Positions 56,867 to 64,000 of a stretch of 64,000 nt of DNA are shown in pieces (position 1 is the stretch's first letter; the number at the start of each line of letters is the position of its first letter). The notes below the pieces were generated by a model. It did not search any database, was not told the origin of the DNA, and saw only the letters and a program-made list of their open reading frames with translations. Made by a program: the position numbers and the translations under genes. This stretch comes from Mycolicibacter heraklionensis (GTDB lineage Bacteria > Actinomycetota > Actinomycetes > Mycobacteriales > Mycobacteriaceae), in the NCBI RefSeq assembly GCF_019645815.1, contig NZ_CP080997.1, positions 3,166,880-3,230,879 of the forward strand, given 5' to 3'.

Positions 56867-57808
56867 ATGACGAACGGTTCTGGGGGCCACGGAGGCACCG
56901 CGACACCAGGGCAGGCTGCACAGGGCTATCCGCAACAGTCCGGCACCCCGGCGACCACCGATATCGGCCGGCTGCTGCTGAGCTGTCAGGACAGCCACGG
57001 CATCATCGCCGCGGTCAGCGCCTTTCTCGCCGAGGCCGGAGCCAACATCATCTCGTTGGATCAGCACTCGACCGCCCCCGAAGACGGGACTTTCGTGCAG
57101 CGGGCGATCTTTCACCTGCCCGGTCTGCCGGCGGCCCTCGACGGGCTCCAAGAACGCTTCGGTGCCACGGTGGCGAGGCAGTTCGCGATGGACTACCGGT
57201 TCACCGAGGCCGCCAAGCCCAAGCGGGTGGCGATCATGGCGTCCAAGACCGACCATTGCCTGCTGGACCTGTTGTGGCGCAACCGCCGCGGCGAGCTGGA
57301 GATGAACGTGGCGATGGTGATCTCCAATCACCCGGAGCTGGCCGAGCAGGTACGCCCGTTCGGGGTGCCGTTCTTCCACATCCCCGCCACCCGCGACATT
57401 CGCGCCGAAGCCGAACAGCGTCAGCTGCAGTTGCTCTGCGGCAACGTCGATCTGGTGGTGCTGGCCCGGTATATGCAGATCATCACCGGCGACTTCATCG
57501 AGGCGGTGGGCTGTCCGCTGATCAACATCCACCATTCCTTCCTGCCGGCGTTCATCGGTGCAGCGCCCTATCAGCGAGCCCGGGAACGCGGCGTGAAACT
57601 GATCGGCGCCACCGCGCACTACGTCACCGAGGTGCTGGACGAGGGCCCGATCATCGAGCAGGACGTGGTGCGGGTGGACCACACTCACACTGTCAGCGAT
57701 CTGGTGCGACTGGGCGCTGATGTGGAACGGGCGGTGTTGTCGCGCGCGGTGCAATGGCACTGCCAGGACCGGGTGATCCGGGTGGGCAACGAAACGGTGG
57801 TGCTCTAA
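56867..57808 (+). CDS. purU: Formyltetrahydrofolate deformylase PurU
   Basis: A 313-residue hydrolase releasing formate and tetrahydrofolate from 10-formyl-THF. ACT domain at about 33-110 (LLLSCQDSHGIIAAVSAFLAEAGANI) and a formyltransferase-fold domain with NIHHSFLPAFIGAAPY, GATAHYVTEVLDEGPII. Equivalent of Rv2964. Its 3' end overlaps the urea-carboxylase-like gene by 4 bases. Confidence 0.94.
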   Translation: MTNGSGGHGGTATPGQAAQGYPQQSGTPATTDIGRLLLSCQDSHGIIAAVSAFLAEAGANIISLDQHSTAPEDGTFVQRAIFHLPGLPAALDGLQERFGATVARQFAMDYRFTEAAKPKRVAIMASKTDHCLLDLLWRNRRGELEMNVAMVISNHPELAEQVRPFGVPFFHIPATRDIRAEAEQRQLQLLCGNVDLVVLARYMQIITGDFIEAVGCPLINIHHSFLPAFIGAAPYQRARERGVKLIGATAHYVTEVLDEGPIIEQDVVRVDHTHTVSDLVRLGADVERAVLSRAVQWHCQDRVIRVGNETVVL

Positions 57809-59799
57809 ACGCTGGCGGTGGCCGTGATTTCGCCGGCCTGACGCCACGCGTCGCGCTCCGCGGCGAACGCGGCCGTTTGTTGCCGGCGGAACCCCGCGAT
57901 GCCCTCGGCATTGCCGTCCAGAAACCGGCGGTAGGCCCGCAGCGAGAACTCGCCGTCGGCGATGTCGACCCGGCCGCGTCCGGCGGCCATCTCAGCACGT
58001 AACTCCAGTAGCTCCTCGGCTTCGACCGGATAGAAGCTGATGCGGTCGAAGTAGCGCAGCAGCCACGGAGTTTCGGGGTCGAACAGCCCGGCCGTGGCGT
58101 GCCGGTGGTTCCACACCTGGGTGGTGCGCCCGACGAACTGGTACCCGCCGGGCCCCTCGATACCGTAGATACACAGGTAGGCCCCGCCGATCCCGACGGC
58201 GTTCTCCGGCGTCCAGGTGCGGGCCGGATTGTATTTGGTGGTCACCAGCCGGTGTCTGGGATCCAGCGGGGTGGCCACCGGCGCGCCGAGGTAGATATCG
58301 CCCAGGCCCAACACCAGGTACTGCGCGCCGAACACGATGTCATACACCTGGGCGATGTCGTCGAGTCCGTTGATGCGCCTGATGAACTCGATGTTCGACG
58401 GGCACCACGGAGCGTCGGCCCGCACCCCGTACATGTAGCGGCGAATGGCCTCACGGGTGGCCGGGTCGTCCCAGCTCAGCGGCAGGCGCACCGAGCGGCT
58501 CGGCACAATGAGCTCATCGCAGGGCGGCAGGGCGTCGTCGATGGCGGCCACTTCGTCGATCACCTCGGCACACGAGAACTGTTCGGCGTCGAACTGGATC
58601 TGCAGTGACCGCACACCCGGAGTCAGTTCGGCCAGCCCGGGCAGCCGACGTTCACGGAGTTGGTCGTAGAGCACCTGTATCCGCGCCCGCAGCGCCAAAT
58701 CCAATGTCATCGGCCCGTATTCGAGCAACACTCCACTGTCACCGGCGCGCCGCAGCGTGACGGCCGTCCCATCACGTCCGGTGTAGCGCTGCAACACTCC
58801 GTCGTCACCGTCGCCGGAGCGGGAGACCACGACCGGCCATGCCGCGCGCCGCTGCACACCAAGCGCCGCTGACGGTGGGGCGTGGTCGGCACGGATCGGC
58901 ACCAGCCGCACGGTGTCGCCGGGCGAGAGCTGTCCCAGTTTCCATCGGTCGCCGCGCACCACCGTTACCGGGCAGACGAATCCGCCGAGGCTGGGCCCGT
59001 CGGGGCCGAGCAGGATCGGGGTGTCGCCGGTGAAGTCCAGCGCCCCGACGCTGTACGCGGTGTCGTGAATGTTGGACGGGTGCAGGCCGGCATCTCCCCC
59101 GTCCGGACGAGCCCATCGTGGTTTCGGCCCGACGAGTCGCACGCCGGTGCGGTCGGAGTTGAAGTGCACGGTGTAGTCGGTGGTGGTCAGGGTGGTCATG
59201 TCGGCGCGGGTCATGAACTCCGGCGCGGCGTGCGGCCCTTCGGTCACCGCAAGCTCCCAGTGCCGGCCGATGCTGGGCTGGCTCTGGCTCGGGGCGCGGG
59301 TGAGGGACGGTGGGGCACCGCCCCGGCCGACGGCGCTGAGGCGATCCGATTCGCGCAGCGCCCGGCCGTGGTGACCGCCGAACACGCCGTGGGTGAAGGT
59401 TGCTGCGCTGCCCAGGAATTCCGGTGCGGCGATGCCTCCCTCGACCAGGACGTAGCAGCGCATCCCGGGCCCGGGAATCACCCCGATCTCAAGCATTCCA
59501 CCGGCGGGGATCCGCACCGACTGCCATTGCGGAACCGGCGCACCGTTCAGACTGACCGGCACCGCGGCGCCGGTAACGCATACCCAGGCGGAGCTCGAAA
59601 ACCGCAGGGCCGGTCCGGCTTTGGTGCATTCCAACCCGGCTGCGCCTTCGGGATTGCCCAACACCTGGTTGCCGATCCGAAACGACAGGTCGTCCATCGG
59701 CCCAGACGGCGGCACCCCGACATGCCAGTAGCCGACGCGCCCGGGCCAGTCCTGCACCGTGGTGAACATGCCCGGGGAGACCACCTCGATGCCGATCAT
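57805..59799 (-). CDS. Urea-carboxylase/allophanate-type KipA-KipI fusion without biotin domains
   Basis: A 664-residue protein with the C-terminal part of urea amidolyase: the first half (1-300; VQDWPGRVGYWHVGVPPSGPMDDLSF) is the KipA/AHS2-like domain and the second (about 350-600; VPSRSVRLPLSWDDP, GLGDIYLGAPVATPLDPRHRL) the KipI/AHS1-like domain. The biotin carboxylase and biotin-carrier segments found in full urea carboxylase are absent. The ATG at 59799 overlaps the DUF1989 gene (ATGA). Possibly 5-oxoprolinase- or guanidine-related; not certain. Confidence 0.8.
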   Translation of the reverse strand: MIGIEVVSPGMFTTVQDWPGRVGYWHVGVPPSGPMDDLSFRIGNQVLGNPEGAAGLECTKAGPALRFSSSAWVCVTGAAVPVSLNGAPVPQWQSVRIPAGGMLEIGVIPGPGMRCYVLVEGGIAAPEFLGSAATFTHGVFGGHHGRALRESDRLSAVGRGGAPPSLTRAPSQSQPSIGRHWELAVTEGPHAAPEFMTRADMTTLTTTDYTVHFNSDRTGVRLVGPKPRWARPDGGDAGLHPSNIHDTAYSVGALDFTGDTPILLGPDGPSLGGFVCPVTVVRGDRWKLGQLSPGDTVRLVPIRADHAPPSAALGVQRRAAWPVVVSRSGDGDDGVLQRYTGRDGTAVTLRRAGDSGVLLEYGPMTLDLALRARIQVLYDQLRERRLPGLAELTPGVRSLQIQFDAEQFSCAEVIDEVAAIDDALPPCDELIVPSRSVRLPLSWDDPATREAIRRYMYGVRADAPWCPSNIEFIRRINGLDDIAQVYDIVFGAQYLVLGLGDIYLGAPVATPLDPRHRLVTTKYNPARTWTPENAVGIGGAYLCIYGIEGPGGYQFVGRTTQVWNHRHATAGLFDPETPWLLRYFDRISFYPVEAEELLELRAEMAAGRGRVDIADGEFSLRAYRRFLDGNAEGIAGFRRQQTAAFAAERDAWRQAGEITATASV

Positions 59800-60413
59800 G
59801 GCCGGCTGATGACCATCCGCACCGGTGTCGGGTCGAAGCCGTTGCACGGGTTGTTGATCTGCGGGCAGTTCGACACCAGCACCAGAGTGTCGGTCTCCGC
59901 GCGCAGGGTCAGGCTCTTGCCCGGGGCCGAGAGGCCGTCGACGATGCCCAGCGTGCCGTCGGCTTCGACGGGGACGTTCATGAACCAGTTGATGTTGGAG
60001 ACGAGGTCGCGTTTGCCCAGGCCCCACCGGGCGCCTTCGACGAGGAAGTTCTCCACGCAGGCGTGCTGGTGGGCGGTGTGATGCCCGTAGCGCAGGGTGT
60101 TGGATTCCTGCGAGCAGGCCCCGGCGAGGGTGTCGTGGTTGCCGACGTCGTCGGCGACGACCGTCATCAGGGCGGTGCCGTCGGCGCTGCGCAGCATCGA
60201 TCCGGTGCTCAAGAAGATGTTGCGCTCGGCTGCGACGGTGGCCTGGGCGCTGTAGCGGCGGGTGCGGTCGGCGGCGTCGTAGAGCAGGCAGTCCACCGCC
60301 TGGTTGCCGTGCAGGTCGATGATCTGCAGCAGGTCTCCGGCGCGCACCACCGCCGACCACGGCGCGCGGGCGGCCACCACCTCGTCGGAGAGGATCTGCG
60401 CGGGGTTCGTCAT
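59796..60413 (-). CDS. DUF1989 urea-carboxylase-associated protein 1
   Basis: A 205-residue DUF1989 protein, the type that in other bacteria is encoded next to urea/guanidine carboxylase. Conserved: DLHGNQAVDCLLYD, YGHHTAHQHACVENF, NINWFMNVPV. The His/Cys residues may hold metal. Overlaps both neighbours by 4 bases, so all three genes are coupled. Confidence 0.85.
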   Translation of the reverse strand: MTNPAQILSDEVVAARAPWSAVVRAGDLLQIIDLHGNQAVDCLLYDAADRTRRYSAQATVAAERNIFLSTGSMLRSADGTALMTVVADDVGNHDTLAGACSQESNTLRYGHHTAHQHACVENFLVEGARWGLGKRDLVSNINWFMNVPVEADGTLGIVDGLSAPGKSLTLRAETDTLVLVSNCPQINNPCNGFDPTPVRMVISRP

Positions 60414-61168
60414 GATCGCGTCCCCGATCCGGCGGCCCAGGCGGCCTCGGTGTTCTGCACCGCGCGTTGGTATTCCGGGTCCTGGTTGGCCAGGTCGGCC
60501 AACTGCTCGCCGGCTTGCCAGCCGAGCACGTCCAGCGCGCCCTCAGGCGGGTCGGGATCCAGCGGGTGGGCAGCGTTGGCCAGCACCAGCACCACCGGCA
60601 GGTGGACCAGCAGGTCGACCGCGGCGCCCGCACCCGCGGACCCGGTGAATTCCAGTGCGCCGCTGGCGGGGTCGACGCGGACTCCGCGGAACAACGACAC
60701 CGACGGTGCCACGTCTCGAATGTCCATGCCGTGCTTGGTCGCCCCCAGCAGCAGCAACTGGCGGCCGGTGGCTTCCGGGCCGCAGAGCATGTCGTGGTGG
60801 CCAGAAGAGTCGGCGACGACGGTGGCCAGCACCCGGCCCTGATCGGACAACAACGGATGGCCGACGCCGAGGTATGCCTGCCACGGCACCTTCATGGTGT
60901 CGGCGACATTGAGCCGTTCCCAGGGGGCCTCGGCGCGGTACAGCAGCAGGTTCGCGCACGCGCCGCCCTCGATGTCGACCAGCCGGACCCGGCTGCCACG
61001 GGCCAGCACCTTGGTGGCGTAGCCGCCCGCCGGGATCGACTCTGCCCAGATCATCGTCGCCGGGTCGACGTCGCCCGGGGCCGTCGGGATGCGCATCGAC
61101 GCGCGCTGCACCTGAGCGCGCGCATGTGAACGCGCCCCGTCGGTGGAATCGGTGCGTGGATTGTCCAT
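60410..61168 (-). CDS. DUF1989 urea-carboxylase-associated protein 2
   Basis: A 252-residue second DUF1989 protein (IEGGACANLLLYRAEAPWERLNVADTMKVPWQAYL, SSGHHDMLCG). It is the first gene of the operon, 76 bases divergent from the TetR gene. The two DUF1989 proteins probably form a heteromeric enzyme. Confidence 0.85.
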   Translation of the reverse strand: MDNPRTDSTDGARSHARAQVQRASMRIPTAPGDVDPATMIWAESIPAGGYATKVLARGSRVRLVDIEGGACANLLLYRAEAPWERLNVADTMKVPWQAYLGVGHPLLSDQGRVLATVVADSSGHHDMLCGPEATGRQLLLLGATKHGMDIRDVAPSVSLFRGVRVDPASGALEFTGSAGAGAAVDLLVHLPVVLVLANAAHPLDPDPPEGALDVLGWQAGEQLADLANQDPEYQRAVQNTEAAWAAGSGTRS

Positions 61169-61189
61169 GACAGGAAGCTAGCACATTTT

Positions 61190-61203
61190 CTATCAACTGA
61201 CAG
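61190..61203. promoter_or_regulatory. Candidate TetR operator
   Basis: CTATCAACTGACAG in the divergent gap matches its own complement in 10 of 14 positions, the loose palindrome usual for TetR operators, and is placed to control both the DUF1989 operon and the TetR gene. Confidence 0.4.
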
Positions 61204-61244
61204 GTTTTAGTGCGCCAGACCTCGCGCGTGATAGGCAGTAAGGC

Positions 61245-61904
61245 GTGCAGACCGATCGACGAGGGCGTCCCCGCCTGGTGGCTTCCAGCAGGCCGGGCCG
61301 CAGCGCGCGCGACGAGATCCTCGATGCCGCGGCGGAGTTGTTCACCACCGTCGGCTACGCCGCCACCTCGACCCGGCGCATCGCCGAGAGCGTCGGGATT
61401 CGGCAGGCCTCGCTGTATCACCACTTCGCCGCCAAGGACGACATCCTCGACGCGCTGCTGGCCGACACCGTCGACACCTCCGTGCAGCTGGCCGCCGAGC
61501 TACTGGCCGAAACGGGGCCGAGCGCTCCGCGGTTGCACACGCTCCTCGTCGCCGACACCGCGCAATTGTGCGGCGGCGCCTGGAATCTGGGCACCCTGTA
61601 TCTGCTTCCGGAGCTCCGCCTCGAGCGCTTCGCCGCCTTCCGCCGGCGCCGCAGCGAGTTGCGCAGCCACTACCAGGAGCTGTCGCGTGCGGTGATCGCC
61701 GACCATGGTGGTCCAGCCGATGCCGACGACCTACCGTTCCGGTTGGTGGAGGCGGTGATCAACCGCCGCTCCGACGACGGCTGCTGTCCGCCGGATTATC
61801 CGTGGACCATCGCCGAAGCGGCGCTACGGGTGCTGGGCTGCACCAGCGGGTTCACCACGATGCGCACCTCGACCGAACACCGTTTGGCGCTGGCGCCGCA
61901 GTAG
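61245..61904 (+). CDS. TetR-family transcriptional regulator
   Basis: A 219-residue TetR regulator. Helix-turn-helix at 25-65 (ILDAAAELFTTVGYAATSTRRIAESVGIRQASLYHHFAAKDDIL). The C-terminal ligand domain is not diagnostic. Divergent from the urea-carboxylase-like operon, which it probably represses. Starts at GTG 61245 with a weak AAGG site. Confidence 0.88.
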   Translation: MQTDRRGRPRLVASSRPGRSARDEILDAAAELFTTVGYAATSTRRIAESVGIRQASLYHHFAAKDDILDALLADTVDTSVQLAAELLAETGPSAPRLHTLLVADTAQLCGGAWNLGTLYLLPELRLERFAAFRRRRSELRSHYQELSRAVIADHGGPADADDLPFRLVEAVINRRSDDGCCPPDYPWTIAEAALRVLGCTSGFTTMRTSTEHRLALAPQ

Positions 61905-61905
61905 G

Positions 61906-62385
61906 TCAGCGCCCGGCCAGCTTGGCAGCCAACCTACGGTTCACCGGCTCGGGCAACAGGTCGGAGACATCACCGCCCATCGACGCCACTTCTTTTGCCA
62001 GCGAGGACGACACGAACGAATACCGCGGGGTGGTCGCCACGAAAAACGTGTCGACACCGGCGATGTGCTTGTTCATCTGCGCCATCTGCAGCTCGTACTC
62101 GAAGTCGGTGCCGGTACGCAGACCCTTGACGATCGCGGTCAGCCCTCGCTCGCGGACGAAGTCGACCACCAAGCCCTGACCCGACTCCGCGCGGACATTG
62201 GGCAGATGCGCAGTGGCTTCGGCGATCATCTCGAGGCGCTCGTCCAGGGTGAACATGCCCTTCTTGGCGGGATTGACCAGTACGGCGGCCACCACCTCGT
62301 CGAACTGGGCGGCAGCGCGCTCCAGGATGTCGACGTGTCCCAACGTCACCGGGTCAAAGGAACCGGGGCATACCGCGCCACTCAT
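61906..62385 (-). CDS. coaD: Phosphopantetheine adenylyltransferase
   Basis: A 159-residue CoaD catalysing the penultimate step of CoA biosynthesis. Nucleotide-binding [19 protein letters not shown] with the T/HxGH motif as [23 protein letters not shown] and the [14 protein letters not shown] block. Equivalent of Rv2965c. The stop is 1 base from the convergent TetR stop. Confidence 0.96.
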   Translation of the reverse strand: MSGAVCPGSFDPVTLGHVDILERAAAQFDEVVAAVLVNPAKKGMFTLDERLEMIAEATAHLPNVRAESGQGLVVDFVRERGLTAIVKGLRTGTDFEYELQMAQMNKHIAGVDTFFVATTPRYSFVSSSLAKEVASMGGDVSDLLPEPVNRRLAAKLAGR

Positions 62386-62476
62386 GGCTCATGACGCTAG
62401 CAGCCCGACCGCGAAGACGGCTCCGGTGAAGGCCTGAACTGTGGACCTGGTGCCAGCTAACTGCAAGTATTCACCC

Positions 62477-64000
62477 ATGGCCACGCCGGTAGTGAGCCGT
62501 GAGGTGGAGTCGCGCCAGATTGCCGAGTTCCTCGGCTCGGTGCCGGCTGGGCCGGCCGCGCTCATCCTGGAAGGCGAAGCAGGCATCGGAAAGACCACCG
62601 TCTGGCTGGCCGCCCTCGATCACGCCGAACAACTCGGCTACCGGGTGCTGTCGTCCCGGGCGGCTCCCGCGGAGTCGGTCCTGGCGTTTTCCTCGTTGGC
62701 CGCGCTGCTCGAAACGGTGGACGACTCCGTATTGGCCGGCTTGGCAACACAACAGCGTTTGGCCATCGATCGGGTCTTGTTGCGCGTCAGCACCGACGGA
62801 CCGGTCACAGATCAGCGCGCGACGACGGCAGCGTTTGTCCGGGTGGTGGAGCGGCTGTCCGAAGACTCTCCGGTCCTGTTGGCATTGGACGACTTGCAGT
62901 GGGTCGATCCGCCCAGCAAGCAGGTGGTCTCGGCAGCGGTGCGACGGCTGACCGGCCCCGTTGGTCTGCTCGCCACTGTGCGCACCGGCGCCGGCGAACC
63001 ACCGGTTGGGCTGACACTGCGCGCGCCGGGCCTGGTGCGTCATATCGGTCTGGGTCCCTTGAGCCCGGGTGCGCTGCACAGCGTGCTGCTCGGACGGCTG
63101 GGCAGGTCGTTCTCCCGCCCGAAGCTGCTGGAAATCCACCAGGTCTCGGCGGGAAATCCCTTCTACGCGCTCGAGCTGGCCCGAACCATTGACGACGAGT
63201 CCGCTCACACCGCTACGTCGTTGCCCGCAACCTTGGAGGGGTTGGTGCGGGCCAAGATCGGCAGCCTGACACCGGAAGTCAGGCAAGTACTGCTTACCGC
63301 GGCGTGTCTCCCCCACCCGACAGTCGGGTTGATCAGGAGCGCCCTTGACACCGACCCCGGCCGCATCGTCGCACTGCTGAAGGAAGCCGAAGTCAAGGGC
63401 ATCATCGAAATCTCGGGCGAACAGCTCCATTTCGCCCACCCACTGTTGGCCCGTGGCACTTACCGCGATGCGACACCGGCGGATCGCCGGGCAATGCACC
63501 GACGGTTGGCCGGGATCGTTGACGATCCTGAACTCAAGGCCAGGCATCTCGCGCTCGCCACCACGGCCGGCGACCCGCTCACCCTGCAGGCCCTGGATAC
63601 CGGCGCCGAGTTGGCGCGGATTCGGGGAGCACCGACCGCGGCTGCCGAACTTCTTGAACTTGCGATCGGCCTCGGCGGAGACACACCGCAGCGCCGAATC
63701 TCAGCGGCCATACACCATTTCAACGCGGGCGACGCTACGCGCGCCCGAGCGCTACTCAATGAGGTGATCGCTCGATCGGAATCGGGACCCGCACGATCAG
63801 AGGCGTTACGACTGCTCGGGCTCTGGAGCCTGCTCGATGGCAGTTCCCGCGATGCCGCTGAGCTGCTGGGCCGAGCACTCGACGAGGCCGGCGACGATCT
63901 CGCCCTGCGGGTGCAGATCCTGGTGCCGCTCGCGTTCGCAGAAGTCAACTCCCGCCGTCATGACCATGCCGCCCGTAGTGCCGAGGATGCCGTCACGGCC
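62477..64000 (+). CDS. STAND-type ATPase regulator (LuxR-family-like), partial
   Basis: An open frame from ATG 62477 (MATPVVSREVESRQIAEFLGS) runs to the end of the window (508 codons). An AAA+/STAND module has LEGEAGIGKTT (Walker A near residue 37) and VLLALDDLQWVDPPS (Walker B near 140), then TPR-like helical repeats. In mycobacteria such proteins often end in a LuxR helix-turn-helix, but that part is outside the window. Similar to the large ATP-binding regulators. Confidence 0.8.
   Translation, partial: MATPVVSREVESRQIAEFLGSVPAGPAALILEGEAGIGKTTVWLAALDHAEQLGYRVLSSRAAPAESVLAFSSLAALLETVDDSVLAGLATQQRLAIDRVLLRVSTDGPVTDQRATTAAFVRVVERLSEDSPVLLALDDLQWVDPPSKQVVSAAVRRLTGPVGLLATVRTGAGEPPVGLTLRAPGLVRHIGLGPLSPGALHSVLLGRLGRSFSRPKLLEIHQVSAGNPFYALELARTIDDESAHTATSLPATLEGLVRAKIGSLTPEVRQVLLTAACLPHPTVGLIRSALDTDPGRIVALLKEAEVKGIIEISGEQLHFAHPLLARGTYRDATPADRRAMHRRLAGIVDDPELKARHLALATTAGDPLTLQALDTGAELARIRGAPTAAAELLELAIGLGGDTPQRRISAAIHHFNAGDATRARALLNEVIARSESGPARSEALRLLGLWSLLDGSSRDAAELLGRALDEAGDDLALRVQILVPLAFAEVNSRRHDHAARSAEDAVTA

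Overview
The window is high-GC actinobacterial DNA from a mycobacterium. It carries a PE/PPE pair, a PGRS-type glycine-rich protein, a PE-PPE-domain hydrolase, LppW, DacB2 and SepIVA. Its backbone gene order matches, from my knowledge of M. tuberculosis, the Rv2896c to Rv2965c segment: dprA-comM-yraN, then DUF2469-rnhB-lepB-rplS-lppW-trmD-rimM-khpA-rpsP-Rv2910c-dacB2, amidohydrolase-ffh, glnD-glnB-amt, ftsY-smc-acylphosphatase-osmC, fpg-rnc-Rv2926c-sepIVA, purU, coaD. The species cannot be named from this; a non-tuberculous mycobacterium is likely because the phthiocerol (PDIM) locus that lies between sepIVA and purU in M. tuberculosis is absent.

Region 1 (1-3.5 kb): dprA, comM and yraN on the minus strand. 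Region 2 (3.6-20.1 kb) is the most interesting part, an island sitting where M. tuberculosis has fdhD/fdhF. It holds a DUF211 plus VIT-like pair, an extra enolase, a six-gene formate-hydrogenlyase-related complex, a metallophosphoesterase, a histidine phosphatase, an SbtA-like transporter preceded by a 55-codon leader ORF, and two MutS-type ATPases. Reading the leaders on both strands, I find six RNA elements with fluoride (crcB-type) riboswitch architecture: four close to consensus and two variants. They precede the enolase, hycD, the metallophosphoesterase, the histidine phosphatase, the SbtA leader ORF and the first MutS-like gene. In five of them the 3' strand of the aptamer can pair with the downstream Shine-Dalgarno region, which suggests translation is switched on by fluoride. 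The complex itself lacks nearly all [NiFe] and N2 cluster ligands, so it is not a hydrogenase.

Region 3 (20-30.4 kb) is the housekeeping rnhB to ffh block (protein export, ribosome and tRNA modification). Region 4 (30.7-39.4 kb) has the PE/PPE pair, a small secreted protein, the nitrogen-control genes glnD (truncated), glnB and amt with a GlnR-type box, and two exported proteins (PGRS and PE-PPE hydrolase). Region 5 (39.5-47.8 kb) is accessory: SDR, NUDIX, SpoIIAA-like, a GntR regulator divergent from a methyltransferase/dioxygenase operon with a perfect operator palindrome, a GH6 glycosidase, ftsY and a Uma2 protein. Region 6 (47.8-57.8 kb) is smc to purU. Region 7 (57.8-62 kb) is a urea-carboxylase-like/DUF1989 operon under a divergent TetR, then coaD and the start of a large STAND/LuxR-type regulator running off the window.
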